Shown: positions 18,051 through 27,881, numbered from the stretch's first letter. The stretch is 64,000 nt of DNA from CAVPKN01 sp963832835 (GCA_963832835.1 CAWHVD010000001.1:1860001-1924000), one strand, 5' to 3'. Translations and numbers: made by a program. Notes: generated by a model not told the origin, from the sequence alone.

Positions 18051-19817
18051 TTAAATAAGTTCTTGTTTGCGCTTTTCTAAGAGGGCATAGAGATCATAGA
18101 GCTGCACTTCGAGCTCCTCGATCTGCTTGTGGCGCACCCCTAATTTTTTGAGAAGATCTGGAGCTAAACTACCGCTTTCTACCGCTCCTTGATCCTGTTT
18201 TTGCTCTGCTTCTAAAGCAGTGATCTTCTGTTCACAAACTTGAATTTGCCTTTCGATGGGCTTTAAAAGAGTGGCATTTTCTTTGCGTGGACTCATAGCA
18301 GGTTTTTTTTTGCCAAGTGGTTGATTCTTGTTTTCCTCTTCCCAACCCATTTTCTCTAAGAATTCATCGTAATTGCCCATAAACAACGTCTGCTTTGAGG
18401 CTTCGCACACAATGATTTTATCGAGCTCTAGCCGTCTTAAAATCAATTCGCTGTGAGTCACAATCACAACAGTGCCCTCGAAATCTTCTAATGCATCAAT
18501 CAACGCTTCGATTGATTCGATATCGAGGTGATGAGTCGGTTCATCCAAGAGCAATAGATTACAAGGATGGGCAACAATTTTTCCAAGTAGCACCCGGCTT
18601 CTCTCTCCTCCGGAGAGGACACTGATCTTCTTTTCGGAAAGTGCGCCACTGAACATCATGAGACCGGCAATCCCTTTCACCTGTGTGAAATTCAACTGAG
18701 GATTGGCAGCAGAAATTTCTTGTTCGATGGAATGACGGGGATTGAGCCTGTCAACGTGAGTCTGGCCAAAATAACCGAAGTGCGTGTTATCAGACACTTC
18801 AACCTCTCCACTCTTTGGCTGAAGATCACCTCCCAGGAGACGCAGTAGCGTCGATTTGCCACGTCCATTTTTACCAATGATCGCAATCCTCTCTCCCTTT
18901 TCGATATCGAGGGAAATACCCGATATGAGCGGCTCGCCCGTATAGGAAAATTCTAAATTCTGAGCACTCAGCATTCTCTTACCTGGAAAAGGAGCTTCTT
19001 GAAACGAAAAAGAGAGGGCACTGAGGGCATTGAGCTTCTCGAGTACGGGCTCACGTGATAGCATTTTCAGTTTTGATTTGGCCTGAGTTGCTTTGGAAGC
19101 CTTCGCACCAAAACGATCCACGAATGTTTGGACCTGAGCCTTTTTCTTTTCTATTTTACCTCGTGTCTTTTCTTGAACCTCTTCTTCGAGCAGAATTTGT
19201 TGAAAAAAATCGAGAGAGGAGCCCTTCATTTTTCTCACCTTTTCGCGGTGGATACCTAAAATATGAGTTGTCACCTGATCCATGAAGTCCCGGTCGTGCG
19301 TAATGAGGATAAACTCACCTGGCCACTTACTCAAAAATTGCATTAACCAGCGGATAGAAAGAATATCGAGGTAATTAGTAGGCTCATCTAACAAAAGACA
19401 ATCGGGCTCTGCAATGAGCACCTTGGCCAAATGGAGGCGGAGTTGGAATCCTCCTGAAAATTTGCTGGGAGAAGCCTCCAAATCTTCCTCTGTGAACCCG
19501 AGTCCAAAAAGGATCTTTTCTGCTTTATAGAGGTGGTCCTTATCTTGTGGTGGTAGAGACAGAGCAGCTTCTTCAATCAAAGTAGGTTCTTTAAAATGAA
19601 TATGTTGCTGCAAAAAGCCAATGCGGTACCCCTTCGGAAGGGAGATCGTCCCCTTATCTGGATGCAGCTCCTGATCAATCAAACGTAAAATAGTCGATTT
19701 GCCAGAGCCGTTTCGGCCTAGTAGACCGCACCTCTCGCCTCTTTGTATGGCAAAAGAAGCCTCCTCAAACAAGAAGCGGCCCGAAAACGCTAAACTGACA
19801 CGATCAAATTGAACCAC
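18051..19817 (-). CDS. ABC-F ATPase (ribosome-associated)
   Basis: 588 residues with two ABC cassettes and no membrane domain, the layout of ABC-F translation factors that act at the ribosomal E site. The first Walker A is GRNGSGKST near 34-42 with signature FSGGFQLRL, and Walker B is LLLDEPTNYLD. The charged linker includes FVDRFGAKASKATQAKSKLK. The second Walker A is GKNGRGKST with signature LSGGERSRVLLG and LLLDEPTHHLD. A C-terminal coiled coil of about 80 residues (IERQIQVCEQKITALEAEQ) suggests a Uup/YheS-like subtype rather than EttA. Exact subfamily left open. It stands alone, downstream of MITE copy A. Confidence 0.9.
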   Translation of the reverse strand: MVQFDRVSLAFSGRFLFEEASFAIQRGERCGLLGRNGSGKSTILRLIDQELHPDKGTISLPKGYRIGFLQQHIHFKEPTLIEEAALSLPPQDKDHLYKAEKILFGLGFTEEDLEASPSKFSGGFQLRLHLAKVLIAEPDCLLLDEPTNYLDILSIRWLMQFLSKWPGEFILITHDRDFMDQVTTHILGIHREKVRKMKGSSLDFFQQILLEEEVQEKTRGKIEKKKAQVQTFVDRFGAKASKATQAKSKLKMLSREPVLEKLNALSALSFSFQEAPFPGKRMLSAQNLEFSYTGEPLISGISLDIEKGERIAIIGKNGRGKSTLLRLLGGDLQPKSGEVEVSDNTHFGYFGQTHVDRLNPRHSIEQEISAANPQLNFTQVKGIAGLMMFSGALSEKKISVLSGGERSRVLLGKIVAHPCNLLLLDEPTHHLDIESIEALIDALEDFEGTVVIVTHSELILRRLELDKIIVCEASKQTLFMGNYDEFLEKMGWEEENKNQPLGKKKPAMSPRKENATLLKPIERQIQVCEQKITALEAEQKQDQGAVESGSLAPDLLKKLGVRHKQIEELEVQLYDLYALLEKRKQELI

Positions 19818-19934
19818 TGCACTACCCTAAATGAAATGTGGGTATTATAATGAACAGATTGTTTTTTTAAAAGTTGGTTTTAGATCGGCTATGTGTTAGA
19901 ATAATTCGATTTTCATTACTTCCCTTGGAGGGAA

Positions 19935-21176
19935 ATGTCAAATTTCGCACAATTCGGATTGCCTTCTAGCCTCATAGAAGCCTTAGAGCGTATGCTCATT
20001 ACTACCCCCACACCTATTCAAGAGCAGACTATTCCTGTTGCTCTGAACGGTCTCGACGTTTTAGCATCCGCCCATACAGGCACAGGCAAGACCGTCGCTT
20101 ATCTTATACCACTTATTTTAAAATTATCTGGTACCAAAAACACAGCCCTCATCTTGGCTCCTACACGGGAGCTTGCTATGCAGGTTAACGTCACTTTGAA
20201 TCAAATGCTTGCTGGCCCCGCGCCTTTTCGCACTGCCCTTTTGATTGGTGGCGCGCCTATGTTTAAGCAATACGCCGACTTAAAGCGCAAACCTCAAGTG
20301 ATTGTTGGTACACCAGGGCGGATTAACGACCACTTGCAACGTGGTTCACTCAATTTGGAAGGAGTACGCTTCTTGATCATCGATGAAGCGGATCGGATGC
20401 TCGATATGGGCTTTGGGATACAACTTGATCAGATCGCTGAGTATCTACCTGCAACCCGACAGACTTTGATGTTCTCAGCTACTATGCCACCCAACATTGA
20501 AAGACTTTCCAAAAGATATTTGAATAATCCTCAACGGATTTCTATTCACGCCTCATTCCAACCGGCGCCTAAAATCAAGCAAGAGATTGTCCATGTCACC
20601 ATTGCAGACAAAAAAAACCATTTGGTGAAAGAGCTCGAGCTGCGCGAAGGTTCGATCATTGTCTTTGTGAAGACCAAGCGCCGGGCAGATAGCATGTCCC
20701 GCGAGCTCCGCCAGCTAGGCCACAATACTGAGGCGATGCACGGAGATTTAACCCAAAGCCGCCGCGAGAAAGTGATCCGCTCCTTCCGCGCAGGTAAAAG
20801 CAGAATCATGATTGCCACCGATGTGGCAGCAAGGGGGCTCGATATTCCCCACGTCCTCCATGTGATTAATTATGATCTACCCGAATGCCCCGAAGATTAT
20901 GTCCACCGCATTGGCCGAACCGGCCGGGCAGATGCTGAAGGCAATGCCCTCTCCATCGTCTCGCCAGAAGACCAATATAAGTGGAAAGAGATCTTTAGAA
21001 TGCTGAACCCCGAAGCCGCCGCTCAAGAGCGCAGCCAATCTAAACCTCCGCATCAAAGACGCTCTTCTCCGCAAAAACGGCACGGTAGCAGACCACCTTA
21101 TCCCCGCAAAAACAATGACCGTCCAAGCGGCGGTAGACCCCAGGGTGCTGGTAGGGAATTCAACCGAAGTCCTTAA
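19935..21176 (+). CDS. DEAD-box RNA helicase, RhlE-like
   Basis: An ATP-dependent RNA helicase of 413 residues. It has the Q motif (PTPIQEQTIP), motif I AHTGTGKT, Ia PTRELAMQ, II DEAD (IIDEADRMLDMGFG), III SAT, and in the second domain TDVAARGLDIP and HRIGRTGR. The C-terminus from about 365 is a basic, Pro/Arg/Ser-rich low-complexity tail that usually binds RNA. TTGGAGGGAA lies just before the ATG. The gene ends in a strong terminator at 21192-21221. Likely roles are ribosome assembly and mRNA turnover; which cannot be told from sequence. Confidence 0.93.
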   Translation: MSNFAQFGLPSSLIEALERMLITTPTPIQEQTIPVALNGLDVLASAHTGTGKTVAYLIPLILKLSGTKNTALILAPTRELAMQVNVTLNQMLAGPAPFRTALLIGGAPMFKQYADLKRKPQVIVGTPGRINDHLQRGSLNLEGVRFLIIDEADRMLDMGFGIQLDQIAEYLPATRQTLMFSATMPPNIERLSKRYLNNPQRISIHASFQPAPKIKQEIVHVTIADKKNHLVKELELREGSIIVFVKTKRRADSMSRELRQLGHNTEAMHGDLTQSRREKVIRSFRAGKSRIMIATDVAARGLDIPHVLHVINYDLPECPEDYVHRIGRTGRADAEGNALSIVSPEDQYKWKEIFRMLNPEAAAQERSQSKPPHQRRSSPQKRHGSRPPYPRKNNDRPSGGRPQGAGREFNRSP

Positions 21177-21191
21177 GTCCTTATTTGAAAA

Positions 21192-21221
21192 TAACAAGAT
21201 ACGCTTATGCGTATCTTGTTA
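21192..21221 (+). terminator. Terminator behind the DEAD-box helicase gene
   Basis: AACAAGATACGC, loop TTAT, then GCGTATCTTGTT form a perfect 12-bp stem extended by one T-A pair, followed by AATATTTCTTCTGTT. It begins 15 bp after the stop codon. Confidence 0.85.
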
Positions 21222-21360
21222 ATATTTCTTCTGTTACTGTGGAATCCAATTTAGGAAATTACACAGTCCGCGGCGGTCGCCTTTATTTTTGCAACGCTTG
21301 TTTCTTTCTGGGCAGCCTCTATTCCCCGACATATACAGGAAATTTTAAAAATTGTATGAT

Positions 21361-21553
21361 ATACTTTATTATGCCATTTATCAAAAATAAAGCCATGAAG
21401 TGGCACTGGGTAACATGCTAGATTTGAAGGATCGTTTCGAAAGCCTATGTTTTTACACCTAAGCGAGAAAGGATCATTCAAAAATAGCGTGTTATACAGT
21501 GCCACTTCATGGCTTTATTTTCTGTAAATGGCATTATTTTTGATAAATAGTAT
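21361..21553 (-). mobile_element. MITE-like inverted-repeat element, copy B (inverted, divergent)
   Basis: The interior, from GTGGCACTGGGTAACATG to CGTGTTATACAGTGCCAC, is the reverse complement of copies A and C. The outer ends are longer and diverged (ATGCCATTTATCAAAAATAA at the left; a partial TTTTGATAAAT extension at the right). It fills the space between the helicase terminator and the convergent gene at 21560; 21222-21360 shows nothing else recognisable. Confidence 0.75.
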
Positions 21554-21559
21554 TAAAAG

Positions 21560-22090
21560 TCAATTAGCAGAAGATATGGTGCCTTGTGAACTGAGACCCC
21601 TTAAGAAAGCTTCGTGTTCCTGGAAAGTCTCAAGAGGAGCTTCGCCTGTGCACATATAAAGGAGGCCTTCTTTTTCATAGCAGTCTAGGAAAAGAGCCCT
21701 TTCGCCTTGAAACAAAGCGAAGCCATGGGTGGTATCGGATCTTTGAGCGCTACGTTGGCCTCTAAGGATATAGACTTTTCTAAGTTCGGAGATATAGACC
21801 TCTTCGCAAGGTCCATCTAATAAGTTGAGATGCCACGCAATGAGTTCTGCTGCAGTAACACCCTTCAGCTCAAATTGACGCACTTCCAGACAGAAGGGAA
21901 GACCCAACGTGCTTTCCCCAATGCAAATTCTATCTATCAAAACAGAAGGGTTCATGTGAACGACAGGAGAGGGCACGGAGGGTTTAAAAGGGACAAAAGT
22001 GACGGGAGGATTTTGTTGGGTATGCACTTTAAAAAAGATAAAAAGTGCTGCAGGGAGCAACACACATAGGGCTTGCGCAGCTTTTTTCAC
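21560..22090 (-). CDS. Hypothetical membrane-anchored protein
   Basis: 176 residues with an N-terminal signal anchor (AAQALCVLLPAALFIFFKV, residues 4-22) and then a Pro-rich linker. The remainder has mixed alpha/beta composition without a recognised domain. The start ATG overlaps the stop of the PIN-PhoH gene by 4 bp (22087-22090), which suggests coupled translation. The N-in or cleaved topology places the bulk in the periplasm. I do not recognise the family; it may be a chlamydia-specific conserved protein. Confidence 0.7.
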   Translation of the reverse strand: MKKAAQALCVLLPAALFIFFKVHTQQNPPVTFVPFKPSVPSPVVHMNPSVLIDRICIGESTLGLPFCLEVRQFELKGVTAAELIAWHLNLLDGPCEEVYISELRKVYILRGQRSAQRSDTTHGFALFQGERALFLDCYEKEGLLYMCTGEAPLETFQEHEAFLRGLSSQGTISSAN

Positions 22091-23403
22091 ATCACCTCGG
22101 CAGCCAGGGCAGCAAGCGGCGAGCGCTCTGTTTTTTCCATAAAAATATGACCATACAGTCTCTGTTCTTTGAACTTTCCTACAGTATAGGTCAGCCCGTT
22201 TGAGTTTTTATCGAGGTAGGGATTATCGATCTGAGTAGGATCGCCTGTGAGCACAACTTTGGTTCCGTTACCCGCACGAGAAATAATTGTTTTCATTTCA
22301 TGTGGAGTGAGGTTTTGAGCCTCATCGATAATGATAAACATTTTGGGTAAAGAGCGGCCGCGGATATAGGTCACAGCTTCCATTTCAAGTTTTTTGCTAT
22401 CTGTGACCCACCTTAGTGTCTCGTTGGGCTCATGCCCTGTTGATTCGCAGAGAAACTCGAGGTTATCATAGATGGGCTGCATCCAGTGAATGAGCTTTTC
22501 TTCTTTAAGCCCCGGAAGAAAACCGATGTCCCTGCCTAGGGGCATGATGGGACGGCTGACCAAAATCCGACTATAAACCCCTTCGTCAAAAACTTTGCGC
22601 AGCCCTGAGGCTAAAGCAAGCAAAGTTTTACCTGTACCCGCAGGTCCAACCATAGTTACTAAGTTGATATCATCTCTTAGCAGCAGATCAAGAGCACAAC
22701 GTTGCTCCACATTTAAAGGCGAGATTCCCCAAATGTTAGGTGGAAGATGAAGCAATGCCGAAATCTGCTTTGTTTTTGGATCATATTTCCCCACGGCAGA
22801 GGAATGTTCTGGTGATGTCATGATACAATATTCGTTGGGCTGAAAAGCTTCACTTTCCTGTAGCTCAAGAGCGACTCTGCCATCTTTGAAGAAAAGATCG
22901 ATGGTACGCTTATCGACTGTGATTTTACGATATCCTCTATAAAGAGTATCATAATTAAACTTTTGGTTTTCATAATCTTCTGCTTCAATCCCCAAAGCCT
23001 TGGCTTTCACACGCATCGCCAAGTCTTTAGAAACAAAAACCACCGATTCCCCCTTTTCGTGGAGGTAGTATGCAGCCATTAGAATGCGAAATGAGCTGCT
23101 GGATGGACTGAGGGCAAAGTGAGGGCTTGGATGAGCTTTAATCTCTAACTGGATCCGGATACATCCTCCTGATTGGAGTGTGACACCAGTATGCAAATCT
23201 CCCTTACCAACATTCTTGAGAGAATCAAAGTAGGCAAAGACCTGACGCGCGTTTTGTGCCTTATCATCTCTGAACCGTTTCATCGTTGCCAATTCCTCTA
23301 AAACTCCGAGAGGAATCACAACATCATTATCTCCAAACGCCGTGACAGCCTGAGGATCATGGAGCAGCACGTTCGTATCAATCACAAAAGTTTTTCTAGC
23401 CAT
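22087..23403 (-). CDS. PIN-domain PhoH-family ATPase
   Basis: 438 residues from the ATG at 23403; an upstream in-frame ATG at 23535 would add 44 residues that are unlike the family. An N-terminal PIN RNase-like domain (FVIDTNVLLHD at 5-15, with acidic residues further on) is fused to a PhoH P-loop domain (GPAGTGKTLLA near 250; Walker B IIIDEAQNLTPHEMK near 358). The same architecture occurs in PhoH2/YlaK proteins, described as RNA helicase plus RNase. It probably acts in RNA turnover. It is followed, with 4-bp overlap, by a small membrane-anchored protein. Confidence 0.9.
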   Translation of the reverse strand: MARKTFVIDTNVLLHDPQAVTAFGDNDVVIPLGVLEELATMKRFRDDKAQNARQVFAYFDSLKNVGKGDLHTGVTLQSGGCIRIQLEIKAHPSPHFALSPSSSSFRILMAAYYLHEKGESVVFVSKDLAMRVKAKALGIEAEDYENQKFNYDTLYRGYRKITVDKRTIDLFFKDGRVALELQESEAFQPNEYCIMTSPEHSSAVGKYDPKTKQISALLHLPPNIWGISPLNVEQRCALDLLLRDDINLVTMVGPAGTGKTLLALASGLRKVFDEGVYSRILVSRPIMPLGRDIGFLPGLKEEKLIHWMQPIYDNLEFLCESTGHEPNETLRWVTDSKKLEMEAVTYIRGRSLPKMFIIIDEAQNLTPHEMKTIISRAGNGTKVVLTGDPTQIDNPYLDKNSNGLTYTVGKFKEQRLYGHIFMEKTERSPLAALAAEVM

Positions 23404-23634
23404 TTTTCCAGTGTATAGCGTCCGGTTTAAAATTATGCAACCCTGCTGAAAAGGATTTGCATGATAACATAAAGTCTGTGCATGTACATCTAATGACTTT
23501 AGGGATGAAGAGTGTTTTACGAGAGGAAAACTCATGAAATTAGCAATCTGACATCAAGATTGCTAAAAATTGTTGCTTGAAAAGCTTTCACCGGGTAAAC
23601 TATAGGTAGTAGATAGTTTAGGAGTTTGATTGCT

Positions 23635-24387
23635 ATGAAAGTCAAGATTGATGAAAAATTAATTTGCGTTCCCCCCTTCATTTCAACAACTTGGGATCAT
23701 GTCTCTTTTCTTCAATCGGAAGAAGAGCCCGAGACAGGACTTTTTACCCTGACGATCCACTTGAGAGAGGGCAAAACTGTATGCATCCCTAATCTCGATT
23801 CTTCTCTCGTAGATATCGCTTTTTCCTCCCACGTCAATTACCTTGAAACTACAACCTCGGAGGTTGTTCATGCTAAGGAGGGGGGCGAAGGTAAAGTGCT
23901 AGGCAATCTTCTCCAACAATTGATAGGACTTTCTCCAGAACAAATAGGTAACATGCCCATCCGTTTTGGGATTTCATCTCCAGATACAATGTCTGGCATG
24001 GAGGCACTTCAACATAACGTTGCTCATGCTAACGCCCCGGATATGCCCACTGAAATCCTCGATAAAATTTCTGGTATGATCAAAATGCTTTCCAATGGTG
24101 AAACTTCGACCTTTCCCAAGCCCGAAGCCCACTGTAATTGTCCCCACTGCCAAGTGGCGCGCTGCATCCATAACATAGAAAAAGAAGAAGAAACAGCAGA
24201 GGGACTTGTTTCTGACGAGGACCTCACTTTCCGCGATTGGGAAATCATCAAAAAAAGTGACACGCTCTATACTGTCATCAATCCCTTGGATTCCCTTGAG
24301 CAATATAGTGTGTATTTGGGAACGCCTGTCGGTTGCACTTGTGGACACTCAGGCTGCGAGCACATTAAAGCTGTTCTCTATACGTAA
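23635..24387 (+). CDS. SWIM-type zinc finger protein, chlamydial hypothetical
   Basis: 250 residues from the ATG at 23635 (AGGAG 10 nt upstream; a TTG at 23626 is less likely). The first 100 residues are beta-rich and polar (MKVKIDEKLICVPPF). A cysteine cluster HCNCPHCQVARCIH lies near 166-179. The C-terminus ends CTCGHSGCEHIKAVLYT, which fits CxCx4CxH, the SWIM zinc-binding pattern that usually binds nucleic acid or protein. No signal peptide. The link to SWIM is my own motif reading; overall function is unknown. It stands alone between the PhoH gene and the SH3 protein gene. Confidence 0.7.
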   Translation: MKVKIDEKLICVPPFISTTWDHVSFLQSEEEPETGLFTLTIHLREGKTVCIPNLDSSLVDIAFSSHVNYLETTTSEVVHAKEGGEGKVLGNLLQQLIGLSPEQIGNMPIRFGISSPDTMSGMEALQHNVAHANAPDMPTEILDKISGMIKMLSNGETSTFPKPEAHCNCPHCQVARCIHNIEKEEETAEGLVSDEDLTFRDWEIIKKSDTLYTVINPLDSLEQYSVYLGTPVGCTCGHSGCEHIKAVLYT

Positions 24388-24469
24388 GGCTCCTAGACTC
24401 TTTTCTCTTGCGAAATTCGTCCCAAAGGGTTAAAAACTTGGTTAAAAACTCTTAGTAGGAGAGACTCCC

Positions 24470-25825
24470 ATGTTGCATAAACCTTTCTTTCTGTTTAGCT
24501 GCGCTCTTGTTGCCGGCTCATTGCAAGTGCATGCGGTAGAAGAAACCCTTAAGCCCCTTGTACCCAATTCCACTACTGTAAAAGACTATACACCCAAAGT
24601 TGCTTCTGCTCCTTCGGGTGTTGTAAAACCAGTTTTCGCTCCCCAGATAGCTCAAAACACAGCTTTATTAGCATCGGCACAACCCACATCTTTTGAGTCA
24701 TTCACTGGAGCTATTACTGGCGTCAAAGTTAGAATGCGTACCCAACCTGGAATCGACTCTCATGTGGTAAGGGAGACATCCACAGGTGAAATGTTCGCCG
24801 TGGTGAACGAAATTAACGAATATTATGCTGTCGTTCCACCCAAAGGGACAAAAGGATATGTGTTTAGAACGTTTGTCCTTAACGATACCGTCGAAGGAGA
24901 AAGAGTCAACGTACGTCTTTATCCTGATATTGATGCACCTGTTGTAGCTCAGCTCAATACCGGAGATAGAATTTCTGCTACCGTTAGCGACATGAACCCA
25001 AAATGGCTAACACTCGATCTACCTCCAAGCAGTCGTTTTTATGTCGCTAAAGAATACATTGAAAAAAGAGGAGACATCCACCTCATCGCAACGATTGAAA
25101 AAAGAAAGGGCGAGGCTGCACATCACCTCAGTGGCGTTTCTTTGTTTGCACAGTCTGAAATTCAAAAGCCCTTTGAGCAAATCGACTTTGACAAAATCAA
25201 TCAGAAATTTAATCAGATTTCCAAAGAGTACCACGATCTTCCAGTCATCAATGAACAGGTGCGTGAAACATTGCTGGTGTTCCAAGATATTTACGTACAG
25301 AAAAAAGTAGCCTTTTTAGAAGGCAAATATGATCACAGAGCAATTAGTAACGAAATTGACTCGGTGCATCTCAACAAACTAGCAAGGCTAGGCATTGAAA
25401 TTAGGCCCGCGGTAATTGAAAAGCCAATCGTGGATACTGCTGTTGCAGCTTCCCAGGAAATCGGCCTGTCCTCCCCTATGAACGATGAGCTCATCACTGA
25501 TAAAATGATGGTTTGGCAGCCTCTTGAAGAGTCTCTTTACCACTTTTGGGCTGCATCGAATAGTGAAAAAACAGTGCAAGAATTTTATACCGAAGAGGAA
25601 CAAAACGCTTCTGTCCTGACAGGTATTGTCGAACCCTATTCACGTCCTGTGAAAAACCGTCCAGGTGACTTTCTCCTTAGATGTGAGAATAGACCTGTTG
25701 CGTTCCTTTACAGCACACGTATTAATCTCGAAAAACATGTGGGACAAAAAGTCACTTTGATCGCAGCTCCGCGACCAAATCATAATTTTGCCTTCCCTGC
25801 TTATTTCGTCATAAACGTCGAATAA
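24470..25825 (+). CDS. Exported SH3-domain protein
   Basis: 451 residues. A signal peptide (HKPFFLFSCALVAGSLQVHA, cleaved near residue 23) is followed by a Pro/Ala/Val-rich linker, then two bacterial SH3 domains at about 82-140 (GVKVRMRTQPGIDSHVVRET) and 144-200 (VNVRLYPDIDAPVVAQL). A helical region, then a C-terminal SH3-like or OB-like module with TGIVEPYSRPVKNRPGDF, completes the protein. SH3b domains typically bind peptidoglycan or proteins in the envelope. Chlamydial envelope function is plausible but unproven. A strong terminator follows at 25836-25859. Confidence 0.8.
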   Translation: MLHKPFFLFSCALVAGSLQVHAVEETLKPLVPNSTTVKDYTPKVASAPSGVVKPVFAPQIAQNTALLASAQPTSFESFTGAITGVKVRMRTQPGIDSHVVRETSTGEMFAVVNEINEYYAVVPPKGTKGYVFRTFVLNDTVEGERVNVRLYPDIDAPVVAQLNTGDRISATVSDMNPKWLTLDLPPSSRFYVAKEYIEKRGDIHLIATIEKRKGEAAHHLSGVSLFAQSEIQKPFEQIDFDKINQKFNQISKEYHDLPVINEQVRETLLVFQDIYVQKKVAFLEGKYDHRAISNEIDSVHLNKLARLGIEIRPAVIEKPIVDTAVAASQEIGLSSPMNDELITDKMMVWQPLEESLYHFWAASNSEKTVQEFYTEEEQNASVLTGIVEPYSRPVKNRPGDFLLRCENRPVAFLYSTRINLEKHVGQKVTLIAAPRPNHNFAFPAYFVINVE

Positions 25826-25835
25826 CTTATTTTTA

Positions 25836-25859
25836 CCCGGGCCTTTCTTTTGGCCCGGG
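25836..25859 (+). terminator. Terminator behind the SH3-domain protein gene
   Basis: CCCGGGCC, loop TTTCTTTT, then GGCCCGGG form a perfect 8-bp GC stem followed by ACTCTTATTTCTT. It separates the SH3 protein gene from comM, whose ATG begins 14 bp later. Confidence 0.85.
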
Positions 25860-25872
25860 ACTCTTATTTCTT

Positions 25873-27330
25873 ATGCCCGTTTCTAAACTCTTTTCAGCAG
25901 CTTTTATCGGACTGGAGGCCATCCTCGTAGAAGTAGAGGTCGACTTGGATTTTGCTGTGGCCGGAATCATCCGCCTTGTAGGGCTGCCCGATGCTGCAGT
26001 CAAAGAATCGAAGGATCGAGTGATCCACGCTGTCAAAAATAGTGGATTCAAAGTAGATGGGCTGACTGGAATGATTCACCTAGCCCCTGCAGAAATCAAA
26101 AAAATAGGAGCCTTCTACGATTTGCCTATCGCATTAGGCATTCTCCAAGGCTTAGGAGCTTTTTCTCCAGCTAAGCTCGAGGATTATTTAATTGGCGGTG
26201 AGCTTGGACTTTCAGGAGAAATCCGTCCCATTTGTGGAGCTCTTTCTTTGAGCCTCCTTGCAAAAAAATGGGGAAAAAAAGGCGTGATTGTCCCCAAAGA
26301 AAACGCCCCTGAAGCAGCGCTTGTCGAGGGATTGCAAGTCATCCCCTTGCATCACCTCAAGGAGGGTATCCGTTTCTTTAAAGAGGGCTACATCCCCCCA
26401 TACCCTAAACAACCCATCTGTTTTCAAACCAGAACCAGCTCTTTCGATATGAGTGCCATCCGGGGGCAAATCCATGCCAAAAGAGCACTAGAGATTGCTG
26501 CCGCAGGCGGTCACAACCTACTCATGTGTGGCCCTCCTGGGACGGGAAAAACCATGCTTGCTAAAGCCTTTAGTAGCATTTTACCCCCCTTAAGTTTCGA
26601 AGAGGCCCTGGAAGTGACCAATATCTATTCTTTAGGAGGCCACGGCTCAGGGTTGGTAGAAACACGCCCCTTCAGGTCCCCTCATCATAGCATCAGTTAT
26701 GCGGGAATGGTAGGTGGAGGATCCCCTCCTAAGCCAGGTGAAATTTCTTTAGCACATAAAGGTGTCCTTTTCCTAGATGAGTTGCCAGAATTTAGCAGAT
26801 CGACCCTAGAGGTCCTTCGGCAGCCCCTAGAAGACAAAATGGTGACCGTCAGCCGGGCAGGTGGCAAAATTCGATTTCCAACTGATCTGATTTGCATCGC
26901 AGCCATGAATCCCTGTCCATGCGGCTTTTTAGGACACCCTGAAAAACCCTGTCGTGATACAGCTGTTCAAATTGAGCGTTATCAACGCAAGATTTCTGGC
27001 CCTTTATTGGATCGTATCGATCTCCACCTCGATGTGCCTCCCGTTCCCTATAATGATATGATAGCAAATCAAGCTGAAGAATCTTCTGCATCCATTCGTC
27101 AGCGTGTTATTGCAGCTCGCCATCGCCTTCAATCGAGACCCGTTCCCCCTCCCCACATGCTCGACGACGCATGTAAAAGCTTACTCAAAGAGGCTGTCGA
27201 AGCTTGGAACATCTCGGCAAGAGCCCACGGACGCCTGATCAAAGTGGCTCACACTATTGCCCAAATGGCTGGCGCCGAAACCCTCTGTGAAGACCATATT
27301 GCCGAAGCCCTCAGCTACAGAGTAAAATGA
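25873..27330 (+). CDS. comM: Mg-chelatase-like AAA+ ATPase ComM/YifB
   Basis: 485 residues. The N-terminal ChlI-like part (VEVDLDFAVAGIIRLVGLPD, PxAAVKESKDRV type) precedes the AAA+ core: Walker A GPPGTGKTMLA near 218, SPHHSISYAGMVGGG, Walker B FLDELPEFSRS, and NPCPCGFLGHP with conserved Cys. ComM helicases promote branch migration during uptake of DNA in natural transformation; in obligate intracellular bacteria the role may be in recombination. Length is slightly short of the typical 500. Isolated gene, no unusual residues found. Confidence 0.93.
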   Translation: MPVSKLFSAAFIGLEAILVEVEVDLDFAVAGIIRLVGLPDAAVKESKDRVIHAVKNSGFKVDGLTGMIHLAPAEIKKIGAFYDLPIALGILQGLGAFSPAKLEDYLIGGELGLSGEIRPICGALSLSLLAKKWGKKGVIVPKENAPEAALVEGLQVIPLHHLKEGIRFFKEGYIPPYPKQPICFQTRTSSFDMSAIRGQIHAKRALEIAAAGGHNLLMCGPPGTGKTMLAKAFSSILPPLSFEEALEVTNIYSLGGHGSGLVETRPFRSPHHSISYAGMVGGGSPPKPGEISLAHKGVLFLDELPEFSRSTLEVLRQPLEDKMVTVSRAGGKIRFPTDLICIAAMNPCPCGFLGHPEKPCRDTAVQIERYQRKISGPLLDRIDLHLDVPPVPYNDMIANQAEESSASIRQRVIAARHRLQSRPVPPPHMLDDACKSLLKEAVEAWNISARAHGRLIKVAHTIAQMAGAETLCEDHIAEALSYRVK

Positions 27331-27542
27331 TTTCATTAAATCATCCGGAGTCTGGAATCCAGGAATTTGAGTATGAGACCCATTACAGGGAATTAAAAAA
27401 TTATATACCGATGTCTCTATATTTGATTTAGAAGCTAGATGATAAACTCTCAAAACTCTCAAAACTACTCTCAAAACTACCTTTGACAAAAGGTACTGCA
27501 GTGATTATACCTGTTGTATCAAAATATTATATAGAGAACACC

Positions 27543-27881
27543 ATGCGTTCTATCTTCACACTCCTCTTCACTTCTTGCCTCTTTCTATCTTCTCTGTCTG
27601 GCGCTGAGGTGTCACAGCCTGACTACGATTTCAATCAAGAAAGAATGATTGTTGATCGAGGTGAAATTTTTCTAATTTCAACTTTTAGTAATCAGGATGG
27701 CCTAACTGTTTATAATTTTAATGGGCAAAGGCAATGGGAAGTGAAATTCCATGCCAAGATCCTGTCATGGTCTGTGCAACCAGACATTATCTTGGTCTTT
27801 TCGAAAGATCGAAATGGACATTCAACATATCTAACTTGCCTCGATCGTTTTAATGGTCGCTGTTTGTGGCAAAGACCCTAA
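27543..27881 (+). CDS. Small exported protein with PQQ-like motif
   Basis: 112 residues from the ATG at 27543; an upstream ATP-like extension from 27483 lacks protein character before the signal peptide. Signal peptide RSIFTLLFTSCLFLSSLSGA (2-21). The mature part contains VYNFNGQRQWEVKF and LTCLDRFNGRCLWQR, resembling single blades of PQQ-binding beta-propellers. It is too short to form a propeller, so it is either a stand-alone protein or a remnant. Its stop is 13 bp before the next ATG, so it is co-transcribed with the Inc-like gene. Confidence 0.6.
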   Translation: MRSIFTLLFTSCLFLSSLSGAEVSQPDYDFNQERMIVDRGEIFLISTFSNQDGLTVYNFNGQRQWEVKFHAKILSWSVQPDIILVFSKDRNGHSTYLTCLDRFNGRCLWQRP

